The notes beneath the pieces were generated by a model, which had not been told where the DNA came from, did not search any database, and was given only the letters and a program-made list of their open reading frames with translations. This document shows, one piece after another, positions 35,601 through 46,881 of a stretch of 64,000 nt of DNA. Where the stretch lies: contig NC_052489.1 in the NCBI RefSeq assembly GCF_009730915.1, positions 3,685,622 through 3,749,621 of the forward strand. The letters run 5' to 3'. The position numbers and the translations under genes are program-made. Source of the DNA: Dioscorea cayenensis subsp. rotundata (Eukaryota; Streptophyta; Magnoliopsida; Dioscoreales; Dioscoreaceae). Each line of letters starts with the position of its first letter. The stretch's first letter is position 1.

Positions 35601-38384
35601 AACAGATGAGGTAAATCATGATGAGCGAAGGCATGATCATCCATATTCCAAACATGATATTTCGTCCTGTGAAGAAAAAGAGTTAAGAATCAAAAAACAA
35701 TTATCACCCAATTGCGATGAACCTATTTCCAACCACAATGCTACGGATGTAAGCGCCAATGGTGTCAATCAAAAGCTTAATCAAAGTATTGGTAGCATGA
35801 AGAACTTGAAAGGAAAACAAAAGCTCAGACGGAAATTAATTTCGCTTTTGGATAATTTCAGAGTTTCCAGAAAGGTAGAAGAGTCTCAAAATTATAATCA
35901 GTTAGAAGTAGAGGAAGTTGATATGGAAGCGCCAAACCGGCTTGTAGGCAATGAGAATTCTACTTATATTTCAGTGGAAGAAACTGATGTCATTTTGTCA
36001 CACGATTATGCAAGCATTACACCTACTGTTTCTTATTCCTCTCTCTTGAAGACAGAGCCAAACTCTCTTGAACCTGTTCCTGTTGAAGCAATAAGGGAGT
36101 TTTTCCATGTAAACATTGCTGATTCTGATGCTCATGAAACTTGTGAAGCATTAATTCGTTGTGATTGTGCATTCCAACTTGAATCAGCTTATCAAGAGAG
36201 GTGAATATTTTTAAAACTTTTGCTTTTCCATGTAAATTGTGAATATTTTTTACTTTAAACTTTTGCTGTAACTTAACCTCTGTGCGAAAATTTCTTATCT
36301 TTATGCAGAGAAATTGCTATACTGCGGAGTAGTAAGAGTAGATTGTACCTGCTGCCCATTGATGGAGTATCGGATGGGCGAGGTTCGGTTCTCTGTGAGA
36401 TGGATTCTTGTTATGCTACAATGTCTTAGGTTATTTTAGTTCCTAAACCATACATTAAGTTAGGCTGCTCATCAGTTTATTCTCATTGAATCTTCAGAAG
36501 TCTAATCCAGAAAGTTATTTTACAGGAACTCGACCAACTGTTTTAGGATGCTATAGCCTTGAAGATATAAGTGAGATTGTTGTGGGTCTAGCATTGCAAG
36601 CCTTGAGGTTTGTATGTTAGAAATTCATTTGTAAATTAATGACTTGACCAGCAATTGTTCCAGAGCTCAGTTTTCTCACTTGTAGGATACACATGGAGGG
36701 TGACATCAACTATCTGTTTCTGACAAGGACTATAGATAAAGCAAGAGATTTACTCTGTCTGTTACTGGGTTTTGATTCAAGAGGATTACAAAGTAATGGG
36801 TTTCTGCGAAGGTGATATCTCCTGCATAACAGATCTTTGCTTGCTTCTTTGTAAACTTCCATCTCATTTCTCTGATTGCTTTATATTGGGCAGTTGGGAG
36901 AAGGTCCAGATCAAAATGCTTGAGAAACATGTACATGAAAATCTTAAGATTGGCATACATTTTTACTCAACATTACTGTTGGATTGTGGTTCTCTAGCAG
37001 GTAAAGTTTTTACTGGTCTTACACTAGAGAGACCAGTGTGGTTGGCTACTTTCCTCTTAATAGGATTTGGTATTTATCCTTAGTCATACCAACTTTGAAT
37101 TTGACATAGTTATTTTACTCTGTCATTTGAACTCAAGATCTCAGTAAATTAGTAAAGCCACCTGCTGATCTACCTCCCAGTGATTTTTCCAAATGAGTTT
37201 GTACAAGACTGAAATGTAATCCAAACTGCTTTTGACAGAGGTTCTTTTTTTTTTTTTATATATGTTTTCCTAAAAGTGATCTTTTATTTTTAGAATTATC
37301 TTTGTCAGAGTATCTTTGAGTAAATTAATTAGTTTGTTAGATTAGTGGTATTTTCTAATTGATGTTGAGCCATCAAACTCTGCTGTCCAGCTTATCACCT
37401 TTGATAGAGTTAATTTTGGACTGGATATTCAATAAAAGGTTTTCAATGCTTTAATTTCCTGAATAAAGCAGGAGAACGGTGGGTTCCCAGATCTCTGTTC
37501 ATACTCGAAGGACATATGATCATGTGCGTGGAGAACTTCAAGCTATTTGGATCTTCAATTGATGATATGCAGTCACCCTCCTCATATTACTCTGTTGATT
37601 CTTGCTGCTCCATTTGGAACATATTTGAAGTGGTAATCTTTTTCTCGTCCAATTAATCTAAGGATTTGAAGGGAACATTATATATAAGTTAGTACCTGAT
37701 GTGCCAGATACTGCTATTTTTATGAACTAAAACTATGTTTTTTCATTAGCACAAATAGATACATCGTATTCAACAAATGTTAATTGATTTTTAGAATTTA
37801 GAAGTGAATAATGGATATAAGTTAGTTTCGTTCATAAGACTAGCACACATAAGTTGAGCACAAAGTGTTGTAACCCTCGTTTTCAACACATTGTCCATTA
37901 AAACAGAGCACTTACATTCCCCCTTTTATTTTTTCTTCTTTTCTTTGCAAAATGACCAAGGCCTATATTATGCCAACAACATTTATTAAAAATGACACAG
38001 ATGGGAACACTTTAAGCATATTAAGACACTTCCATGTCACGTATTTTATTTCTCTTTTATGTGGATCTGTCAGGAGGGTGCATCTACAATTTAAATTAGC
38101 TTTCTCATTTATATGTTTTCTTTCTGATTATATACTTACTACTGCTACAGGTTGTTGAACTTGATAATATGTCTACTACCTTAACTCTTGACCTGAAGAA
38201 CTCCAGCAACTCTTTCATTATTGACAACATTGAAAAGGAAAGCAAACTAGAGAACAATACTCATGCTTCAACATGGAAACTGAAATGGTACTCCAAGGAC
38301 ACTCTTCTTAAGTTTTTAACCTTGATCAAGGCGATTCATGCAGAGCTCTCAGAGCGTCCTTTACATGTAAAATATGTATCTTAG
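29634..38384 (+). CDS. LRR protein resembling STK11/LKB1-interacting protein, 11 exons
   Basis: Exons: 29634-30071, 30842-31099, 33929-34171, 34310-34459, 34669-36200, 36309-36382, 36526-36607, 36686-36811, 36894-37000, 37472-37632 and 38151-38384. All introns are GT-AG and the phases are continuous, giving 1134 residues. An N-terminal helical region (1-95) is followed by leucine-rich repeats (about 110-330: LKVLELRGCDLS, VQTLDLSRNSF, LRHLDLGFNHL, VKLVLRNNAL, VQGLDLSYNII, LQNLWLEGNP) ending in a dynein-light-chain-like LRR cap. LDDKGISTREYW follows. Exon 5 (about 364-873) encodes a Ser/Asp/Glu-rich linker. The C-terminus (GTRPTVLGCYSLEDI; RIHMEGDINYLFLTR; WVPRSLFILEGHMIMCVENF) looks like a PH-like fold. 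Related plant entries are labelled STK11IP-like or outer-arm dynein light chain-like; role here is unknown. Exon 6 ends at a weak donor (GTTCGG). Intron 2 contains a LINE. Confidence 0.9.
31550..33290 (+). pseudogene. Degenerate LINE (L1-type) reverse transcriptase in intron 2
   Basis: In shifting frames with many stops, the plus strand encodes reverse-transcriptase blocks: FIDLEKTYDM near 32190, FLDDMVLIDEN near 32478 (catalytic box, normally FADD), and AKMRMLRW near 32920. A tail pattern WKGRIHVANP-like lies near 33230-33260. The upstream part (31640-31760) has the AKARKRKRKD-like leader seen in this LINE type. It is colinear with the host gene's sense strand, inactive and spliced out. Length about 1.7 kb, so 5'-truncated relative to a full LINE. 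Confidence 0.7.
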
Positions 38385-39801
38385 TATGTTCATATAGCCC
38401 GTGTTTCGCATTCTTTTCTTTTTACTCTATTCTTTTGCATCATATTGTCTGATTTCTTTTTGTACAGCTATCCCTTTGTGTTTTTCTGAGTGCCAAGCAA
38501 TATTCTTTTATTTGTGTAGTAAGGTGTAAAGATGTATAGTGTGAGATCCAGTCCAATTGTAAAGTATCATTTGTTGGTTTTGTGTCTTGCTCCAACATTT
38601 AGACCAGATTTGTGGACAATTTTGAGTTGTTTCTTTATTCTTACTGATATGTATTTTTAAAAGTAGAACATAGACAGGTTGAATATACATAGGCTATTTA
38701 ATATAGGTTTGTTTTCCTTTGTAAAAGAGGGAAATTATTCATCAAACCTCCCTCACTTTTCCAAGAATATTCCATGACCATCTGATTTAATTTTACTTTA
38801 CTTGATGTGCCTCATGGGTTGATACATGCAAATTAATAGCATTATTCCTTAAACGTTAATCTTGGTATGCTGAAACTGTTCCTTTTATTAAGGTTGAAAT
38901 TTATCTCAGCAGAGTACCTTCTCTTTCCAGTAAAAATCTCTCCATTTATTATAATTTTAGCACAATATTTATTTACTTATTTCAATATTTTCTTTTTAAG
39001 ATTATGTATATGGGAAATTCGGAAGTGCCAACTCTTTCTTTTGGGAGATGATCATAGTATCACTTACTATTTATTTATTTATTTACATCAACCATTTCTC
39101 AAGATGATGAACCAGTGAAATAACCCACTACTCCACTTGTGTTGATTTTCACCATTCAATCACAAATAACAAGGAAACCACCTTTTTTTTCAAAAACCAA
39201 AAGGAGATAATGCATGGCCAGTGCTTTATAATTTATATACAAATAAACCACCATACCAGCCTAGTTTTACTTTCTAAGGTACCAGTGTTCTGTTTTTGTC
39301 CATAACATACCGGCCTAGTTTTCCTTGATAAGGTATCTTGTGCAACAATATATGTCCTAATAATAACATAATATTGCCTGTCTGGGAACCACTCATGGGC
39401 CTTTATCCAGATAATTTCTTGGTCCTTTTGATCACACACAAGAATGCAACCATCCCACCAAATTATGCAGCTCAATAATTCCCACAACACAATGAATAAT
39501 AACATTGCAAATAAATGGATACCAAAATCATGCCAGATACCATTGAGTCAAAGATTACATCAGAGAGAGTAGCAACATAGAAACCAGAAAAAGTTCAAGG
39601 CATCATCAAACCTTTGATAACTTTGTACAAAAGATATTGAATTTGGTCCCTCCCCACCAAAAAAAAAATTACTGAGATGGATCAAAAGTAGAGCAGTCTG
39701 TTTCTCTTAGGAGGGTTAGATGATCTTCCCCTAGGCAAACAAAACTGGGCATCCACCGCATTCAATCGACCTACCGAACAATTTCGAGAGCAAGTTATAC
39801 T
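38385..39801. other. Intergenic between two convergent genes
   Basis: It holds the 3' end of the LRR gene and the 3' end of the glucanase gene, which converge. No additional coding region. AT-rich with several short, composition-driven open frames. Confidence 0.55.
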
Positions 39802-42778
39802 CTACAACAGAATCATACTTGATAGTAGAACTCCGATGACCTTGAAGGCTGTCATCAAACCATAGCACCGGCTTGAGGAGCTGACAGAAGTCGACGTGGA
39901 ATTTGATGAAGGCGCCAGTGATGTGCCGTTCACAAAGGTTCCGTTCTTCCCACCACTGCAAGGGAAACATGCCTTAGCGATAACAATAAGATGCAGAGTA
40001 ACATTAAAAAGAAAAAAATTGAAGCATTGACACATACCTCCCGGGAAACAAACAAGTATCATGACCTGCACCACAGATTTAAAGCCAATAATTAACATCC
40101 AAGCGATTCAAGAGTTCGACACTCATGCAGCTAGCTATTTTATGTTTGAAATACTGAATTCCGACTTACTAGGATCAGTGGTGGTGATTGCAGCAACTCC
40201 ATTGAAGTAACAAGTCCCCGTGCCCATTCCCATCTGATGATAATAAGCATTGAAAGCATAAGTAGCATGCGCTTCGACAGTATCAGGATCATAGCATGGT
40301 TGTCCTTGAACAATCGCAGAGCAATCCACCTTCCCCGGCCCACACGCCCAGTCAAGTGCTGCCTGCAGCATCTTCGAGTCCGCCCCTTCCTTTGCAATAC
40401 AATACGTCTGGTTTGTAGTGTCATTAGCCAGCACCAATCCTGATCCCGTCAAGTGCAGAGTATAGACCGGAACACCATTCGCATCAAACAATCCCCAGTA
40501 CTTCTCCGACAGCGCACCCGGTCTCAAATCCTCATCATAAAGCTCATATATATAAGTGCTGACAGGCACACCAGGGTGCTTTGGTGTGCCAGTGTTGTTA
40601 AGTACATGGCGAATCAAGTTACTGTTATAAGTATCAGCATTGTCAACGGTTGCATCAGGCTCATTGGCATCCCCTTTCCTCGGCCACCCCGATTCCATGA
40701 CTACAACAGGCACATTGGTGATATTCAAGGAGGTCATCGCGAAATAGGCTGCATCAACAACAGCATCAAACACATTGGTATAATGCAGCAAGGTGTTTGC
40801 ATCGACAGCCTCTTTGTTCGGAGGCAGCGGGCGAAACAGCGCGTAGTCAAGCGGGACAACACCGTTGGATTGCATATAGTCATAATAAGGATACACATTG
40901 AGCATGAGGTATGAGTTTGTGGATTGCAGGAACTTGAGCATAGGGACGAGGACGGGCTCCCACGATCGGTTGAAAAAGGCTTGCGAAGGCGGGAACGAGT
41001 CGAGGATGATTGATGATGAATGCGGGGTGGATACTTTGATTTGTCGATCAAGGTTAGCGGCCACAAGAGCCGAGTGGATAAACCGGAGAGCCGACACTAG
41101 CACCGGAGCGGCATTGGGTAAGGAGGTGAGGACTTCGGAACCAATGGCAATGGCGGTGATGTTGACGGCGGGGACATGGGCGAGGACATTCCGGGTGACC
41201 CAATTGGCCGCAGTGGCATTTGACTGGCCAACGCCGAGGAGTTGCTCATTAGGGACAGTGACGGTAACACGAATGCCGGAATTGGCGAGGGCGGCGAGCA
41301 TTCCGGCGTCGGCGTCATAAAGACGAACGTGCCGGATTTGCTGGGATTTCAGTAGAGCCACCACCTGCGTCGGAGACGGCATGTCGGAGAGGGCTGTGCC
41401 AATGTTGACTCCGATGAACGCCCCTGCCACGTCAGCATTGAAGTAACGGTCATGGCGCAGGTTAGCAAAACCCCCCACTAGAATGCTAAGTTACGCTGCT
41501 AGGATGCGCTAAAATGGCGGGAAAGCCCTTGTTAATGATCTAGAGTTATGGTACGCTACAATGCGCCTCTGACCGCGGGTTGACTACACTATACTACGCC
41601 GTAGTAGCTGGCTTATCGTGATCCCGCGAGGCAGCGGAACAGATACAGCTGGAACGCAAGAAAGGGGAGTACGGGCGTCACGTGAGGAAAGGCTAATTAC
41701 GTAAATAGCCTCGGAGTGAAAATACTAGAAACTTGCAGAACGAGGGCATTTATGTCAACATGAATCAACACTTTGGCTTTCACTAGAAAAACTAAAGACA
41801 ATTTATGAAAAACCCCCTGACATCTTTCTAAATTCGAATCAGGTCCCATAAAAGCAAACAAAGTACTTAAATAAAGGAATGGGAATTAATGAGTGATGAC
41901 TAATAAGATGGGACCAAACCCAGTATGTTTTTGACGTGAAAAGATTCAATAAACAGCGTGGGATGTCGTGCCAAAATAAAAATAATAAGATGTTATGTCA
42001 CCATTAAGAAATACAACAAAAAGAAAAGTTTGTTTATTGCTAGCTAGAGAGTTCCACTTCATATACACTGTTATTTTAGCTATTTTTTTTTTTTAAAAAA
42101 AATTGAATCAATGGAAATGAGGAAATGGAGAAGATGATGATAAGTTTGATAAGAGTAGTACTTCTATTGGTCATAAATATTTGGAAAAAAAAATGGAAAA
42201 TTTTAGAGAGACAAAGGCATGTGCTTTGGACTTGGAAAAGAAAAAAAATTCCAGTGCCACCTATTTCCAGCCACTGAATGATAAGCTTTGTTTGGAAATA
42301 AAAGAAAAAAAAAGTTTTTAAGAATTTTTTTTTCCTCTTGGAAATAAAGGAAGAATATTTGTGAAATGAAATGGTTTAAAACATGAAAAAGATGAGTCTT
42401 TGAGTGTTTTTTTTTTTTTGGCTCTGTTTTCAGTTGTTGGAAGTGTCACTAAACACCAAACTCTTCAGAAAAACAAGGAAAACAAGATACCAAACTGAAG
42501 TGGTTTAAATGTTAGAGATTCAACTGATACATACTTACAGTTACTTGTTCTCAAAATATACCCTTTATTTTTGTAAGATTAACCAAGTTAAACTGATTTT
42601 ACAGCCCCACTTCCCAGGAATGAAACTCAGAAATCAGGAAAAAAAAAAAGAGTTTTTGGAAGTTTAGGGAAAGGAATGACATACCTTCATCTGCAGAGGA
42701 GAGTGAAAAAACTAAGAAAAAAGCCAGGAATAGTAGTGTCATGGCTGAGCTCCAAGCTAAACGAGATCTTTTCCTCAT
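39802..42778 (-). CDS. GPI-anchored glucan endo-1,3-beta-glucosidase (GH17 + X8)
   Basis: Exons on the minus strand: 42778-42685, 41423-40170, 40065-40038 and 39955-39802. GT-AG introns in phase, 509 residues, normal for this plant subgroup. GH17 enzymes hydrolyse beta-1,3-glucan (callose) in the wall and at plasmodesmata. Residues 1-28 are a signal peptide (MTLLFLAFFLVFSLSSA). The GH17 barrel starts at AFIGVNIGTALSDMP; the general acid is E128 (AIAIGSEVL) and the nucleophile E275 (VVVMESGWPRKGD). An X8/CBM43 domain runs from about 372 (TYCIAKEGADSKMLQAALDW) to DTCLFPG, with paired cysteines. A Ser/Thr-rich spacer and a hydrophobic tail (AFKVIGVLLSSMILL) predict GPI attachment. The exon-2 frame is also open upstream of the acceptor, but the signal-peptide exon shows the true start. 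Intron 1 contains an unusual GC-rich patch. Confidence 0.93.
41470..41730. other. CG-rich island within glucanase intron 1
   Basis: An intronic stretch with many CG dinucleotides (GCTAGGATGCGC, CTGACCGCGGG, GATCCCGCGAGG, CGGGCGTCACGTGAGG) sits between AT-rich flanks. It contains related pieces TTACGCTGCTAGGATGCGC and GTACGCTACAATGCGC about 65 bases apart. It is untranslated on the intron model. It could be an element remnant or an intronic regulatory patch. Confidence 0.55.
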
Positions 42779-43302
42779 TATAGAAGTTCACTTCCAGATA
42801 AAAAAAAGATGGAGTTTTTCCTGTAACTCAAGAGGAACAAGGACCTTTTTCTGCACAAAAGAATGGGAAATATAGAGAGGAAAAATGAATGGAAGTGGGG
42901 GAGAAAGAGGAGGAATTAAACCTGGACTGGAAGTGGTGATACTTGGGAAGTGTTGGCAATTTTTGTAAGTGGTGAACCAGGGGGTTTTATGAAACTTTTA
43001 GTAATTAAGGGGGCTTTATGCATATATTAAGTAAAGCATATATTTTTCTCGAAGCTTTTGTATGTATATTCAGAATACTACAATAAATAAGAAATGTTAA
43101 AAAAACAAATTGGTCCCTGGTGAATATAAATGCAACCGTATTTTTTTGAGATTTTTTTTTATTTTTATTTTAAAAAAATTATAGTTTCTTGAATAGTTAA
43201 TTATGAGTTACTGTGTTAAATTATTAAATTATTATTTATTTTGTATAAAATTTTAAAAATATATAAAAAAATATTATAAACACCATCCCACTTACTCTGC
43301 CT
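42779..43302 (-). promoter_or_regulatory. Upstream flank of the glucanase gene
   Basis: No coding content. Read on the gene strand, CTCTCTATATTTCCC lies roughly 90-100 bases before the ATG and may serve as a TATA element. The CT-rich leader next to the start fits a 5' UTR. Inferred from position. Confidence 0.35.
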
Positions 43303-43310
43303 AACACGTT

Positions 43311-43734
43311 TAGGGCGAGCCCAGACTCGAGCTCGGCTCGAGTATAGTATTCGAAGGCTCGAGCTCGGCTCGAGGTCGTTCGAGCTATTTTTTTGTGCTC
43401 GAGCTAGGCTCGCTGAAAAGCTCAAGTAGCTCGAACTCGGCTCGTTTAAGCTCGATTAGCTTGTATACATAAGTATTCTTGTAATGATATATAGTTTATA
43501 TAATTATGTATTTTTGTAATTTATATATAAATAATTTAATATTTTATATATATATATAAGCTCATTTAGGCTCGCGAGCCTCACGAGCTGAGTATTTTTG
43601 GGCTCGAGCTCAGCTCGTTAACATAAACCAGCAGCTCGAGCTCGGATCGGCTCGTGAAAAATCAAATCGAATTCGAGCATTAACCGAGCCGATCTCTAGT
43701 AGCTCACGAGTGGCTTAGCTCATTTACACCCCTA
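43311..43734. mobile_element. Short hAT-type element, 424 bp, CGAGCT-rich
   Basis: It starts TAGGGCGAGC and ends GAGC-like then CATTTACACCCCTA, whose reverse complement TAGGGGTGTAAATG is a common hAT tip. Flanks AACACGTT (43303-43310) and AGCACGTT (43735-43742) match at 7 of 8 bases, a likely target duplication. Both halves are packed with CTCGAGCTCGGCTCG-type subterminal repeats, with an AT-rich centre. No transposase. Confidence 0.72.
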
Positions 43735-43846
43735 AGCACGTTGCAATGGTTTTACCACTGTTCAACCATATTTGACTCCCTCACGTTCTCCTTCTGTCTT
43801 TAATGTTTATCTCCCTTTTTTTTTGTCTCTTTGTTTTTTTTTCTAC

Positions 43847-44150
43847 GTATAATATCTGAATTGATTTTTCTATTTTTCTTTTTCTTTTTTTTTTGGTCTA
43901 TCTACTCAGAAATACACCCCACTAATCCCTCTACTTTTGAAAATGACTTAATATAGTCCCTCTACCCTTAATCTCTTCCTATTTTGTCCCTCTACTCTTA
44001 AAAATACAGTCACTAATTGTCCCATTTTAAAGTATAATGGACTAAATAGAACCATTTTCAAAAGTAGAAGGATCAGTAAGGCGCATTTCTGAGTAGAGGG
44101 ACCAAAAGGAAAGAAAAAGAAAAATAGAAGAACCAATTAGGGTATTATTC
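43847..44150. mobile_element. Foldback MITE, about 300 bp, arms about 110 bp
   Basis: The left arm (GTATAATATCTGAATTG ... TTTTTGGTC ... CTACTCAGAAA ... CTACTTTTGAAAATG) is the reverse complement of the right arm (CATTTTCAAAAGTAG ... TTTCTGAGTAGAGGGACC ... CAATTAGGGTATTAT), apart from scattered mismatches. Non-coding. The long arms suggest a Mutator-like foldback MITE. Confidence 0.78.
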
Positions 44151-45345
44151 CTATTTTTTATATAAAATATTCACAATTTAAGTTTTGCTTATATATTAGG
44201 AATCAAAACATAACTCAGTGATTTTCTCGAGACCTCTCAAATATAATACAATAAAAAATAAAAAGATGTTTGTTGTTAGTTTGTCAAAATACATATATAG
44301 AACTTAAATATGAACCAACTATTTTATTTCAACTTTGACTGCAGTTTAGTTTACAAATGTGTGTTTTGTATAAATTCTTAAATAAAGACAATAGGAAATA
44401 TATTTCTTACGTTATACAGTTATTTTATAAATTAATTTAAACTAATATATATATACATTAAATATTTATGCATATATAAAGAAAATGCAATAAACTGTTA
44501 TTGTGTTATTTACTTTGGTTCTTAAATTTTTAAAATGTTCAAAATTATTTGTTTTTTGCATTTCAACTTATTTTATCCTCTGAAACTTTAAAATATTTAA
44601 ATAATTATTATTATTAAATACCAAACAAATATCATTTTACTTTTTCCAATCCATGTGAATTTTAAAATAGTAGTGAATGGTGGCCTGTTTCATTAATTAA
44701 TTTAACCAAATTTAATTTCACCGCATGAAATAAAATAAAAAAATATTCTAAATTAGATAAATGCATACATTACTCATATATTTCAAACGAGATGTAAAGT
44801 CAACATCATATTGGATATTTTAAAAGTATAAAAGACTAAAATGAATAAAAATAAAATAAAATATAGGCACCATCTTTGACATCTATATTGAAGCAAACCT
44901 TAAATAAAAAACAATACATTCAAGTAAAATATATATATAAATAAATACTTTTTGAATGATTTTTTTTTTAACTAAATATAACAAGTTCAGTTAATACATA
45001 CACTGTAAATTGATCATTTAGTCTATATGTATTTCACCAAATGATGCAAAATTTTGGATTGTAAATATTTACACTGATTTAAATTTAAAATATTTGTGGT
45101 TATTATGGTCATTACTATTGCATGTGTTCGCACAAAACTTGAATTCATGATATTTAAAATTTTTATTGAACATTTTTCGTAGTGAGTCCACTACACTGAG
45201 GTACGAACTTTTGATATTTTAGGAGATTATTAAATAATAATTATTATCATAAAAATATATTTAAAAAAATTAAATATCTATTCGAAACTCGAAAGGAAGG
45301 TAATATATATGTGTGCGTTAATTTAAGAGAAGTGTGGGGGTATAA
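44151..45345. other. Intergenic, no gene supported
   Basis: AT-rich DNA. No conserved motif or element recognised. Confidence 0.5.
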
Positions 45346-45720
45346 ATGTAAAAAAAGTCAGCTGGCACAGCCCCTGGGAGAAGGTGCTGTCCTTGGGCCA
45401 GAACAGCCGTTGATGATCACGTGTCACGTGCCAGGGATCGGACGGCTGAGATTTTGCATAGTGTAACGAATTGGGCCCGGGTGAGCGTGGGCCTGGGGCA
45501 GTGCAAAAGCGGGCGCATCGCGATCTACGATGTGGGCCCACTGATGACGTGGCAAATGTCGGAACTCCATCCAACGGTCATATTTTGAACTTTGTCCTTG
45601 TCTTTTCTTTAATTTTAACGATGTTTCGAGTTTAACTTTATTATTATCTTAGTCCTTTTCTTACGTGGCGCTTTGTTATTGGCCGATATGTGCTGCTGTC
45701 AGTGTGAGAATCTCGATGCA
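45346..45720. promoter_or_regulatory. GC-rich promoter-like island with no recognised gene
   Basis: Within AT-rich DNA, this stretch carries GATCACGTGTCACGTGCC (two G-boxes), the palindrome GTGGGCCCAC (a TCP/site-II type element), TGATGACGTGGC (ABRE/TGACG type) and TTACGTGGCG. The clustered motifs look like a promoter, but no gene is recognised within several kb either side. It may belong to a non-coding transcript or be a remnant. Confidence 0.4.
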
Positions 45721-46497
45721 TGCACGGACGGATGAATGGATGGATGGATGGCTGGATGTTGGTACGGGTCCAATACCCGCATCCGATAAAGAGTGGATTC
45801 GATCCGAAAGTATGGGTAAGATTTTTATTTAAATGGGAGAAAAATATACGCTTCTGCCCTTTTTTAAGTTTTTTTATTTATTTTATTTTATTTTATTTTT
45901 GGGGGTGTACATAGCCCATGGGCCATTATATTTATTAATTCTTATGCCCATCAAGTAAACATTTGTAGATTTGAAATTTTATGAATAGTATTACTGTACT
46001 TATAAATAGTAGTACAGTAAATAAATAAGATACATAATAATTTAATCTAAACCGTAAATTCAATGCACAATAACTGAACAAATCTGAACCGTCTAATTCT
46101 ATTTCTACTACACTAACAACAAACATTTTTAAACCAAAACTGATCAACCCAGCTAACCTATAACTCTAGTACCCTAATGATCACTGTGCTCAACTGTGAA
46201 CGTCTGCAGAGGATGTTTTCTCATATATGTATATATGTGGGTGTAAACCCATCATATAGGGCGGTTCTAGATTTTAAATCTAGAACATTTATAGTAGTCA
46301 TTGGATGCAAATTCAATAATTACAATCCATTTATGCACAATATTTATTAATATACAACGACATTAAACAATGATCATATACACTAATTTTATATAGTGTA
46401 TGTATAAATAATAGCCGTTAGATGATAATTCAATAGTTATTAACAAAACATCCTACTGAATAATTCAATAATGCATGTACGGACATCCAAGATAACA

Positions 46498-46534
<37 letters not shown>

Positions 46535-46873
46535 TGTTAGTGTTTGAATTCTTCTTAATCTAATTAGGTAAACAATTTTATTTTGATATTTAATCTATAA
46601 ATGATTAATTATTGATGATAATCATATCATATAAGCATGCGAATATAAGTGACAAATTAGGGTTATCTCAAAGAAAATTTGCAATCCTAAAATTCTTAAA
46701 AAAATATATATAAATGAAAAAAATAGCATACACTCTTAAAATTTTCACCCTTAATTATGAAGAAGTGATAGCTCTGCTTACTTCAAACAATTAATGTGAA
46801 TATTATTGCGTTTATTATAGTCGTATTTTGATAACAATATTTACATTAACAAAAACTTTAATCTTATATCACA
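45721..46873. other. Intergenic with (GGAT)n and a short palindrome
   Basis: A GGATGAATGGATGGATGGAT run lies at about 45729-45754. A near-perfect palindrome GTTCTAGATTT-T-AAATCTAGAAC occupies 46264-46286. (TA)n at about 46502-46530. No gene. Confidence 0.55.
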
Positions 46874-46881
46874 TACATACC

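Noticed and set aside
40453..40914. 153-codon plus-strand open frame
   Set aside because: It is the antisense of glucanase exon 2, which has clear GH17 motifs on the minus strand.
40135..41478. Single-exon glucanase starting at an ATG at 41478
   Set aside because: The first 18 codons lack a signal peptide and lie before a good acceptor. The signal-peptide exon at 42685-42778 joins in phase to 41423.
45323..45574. 83-codon minus-strand frame in the GC-rich island
   Set aside because: Pro/Ser/Arg-rich composition with no domain; better explained as promoter-like sequence.
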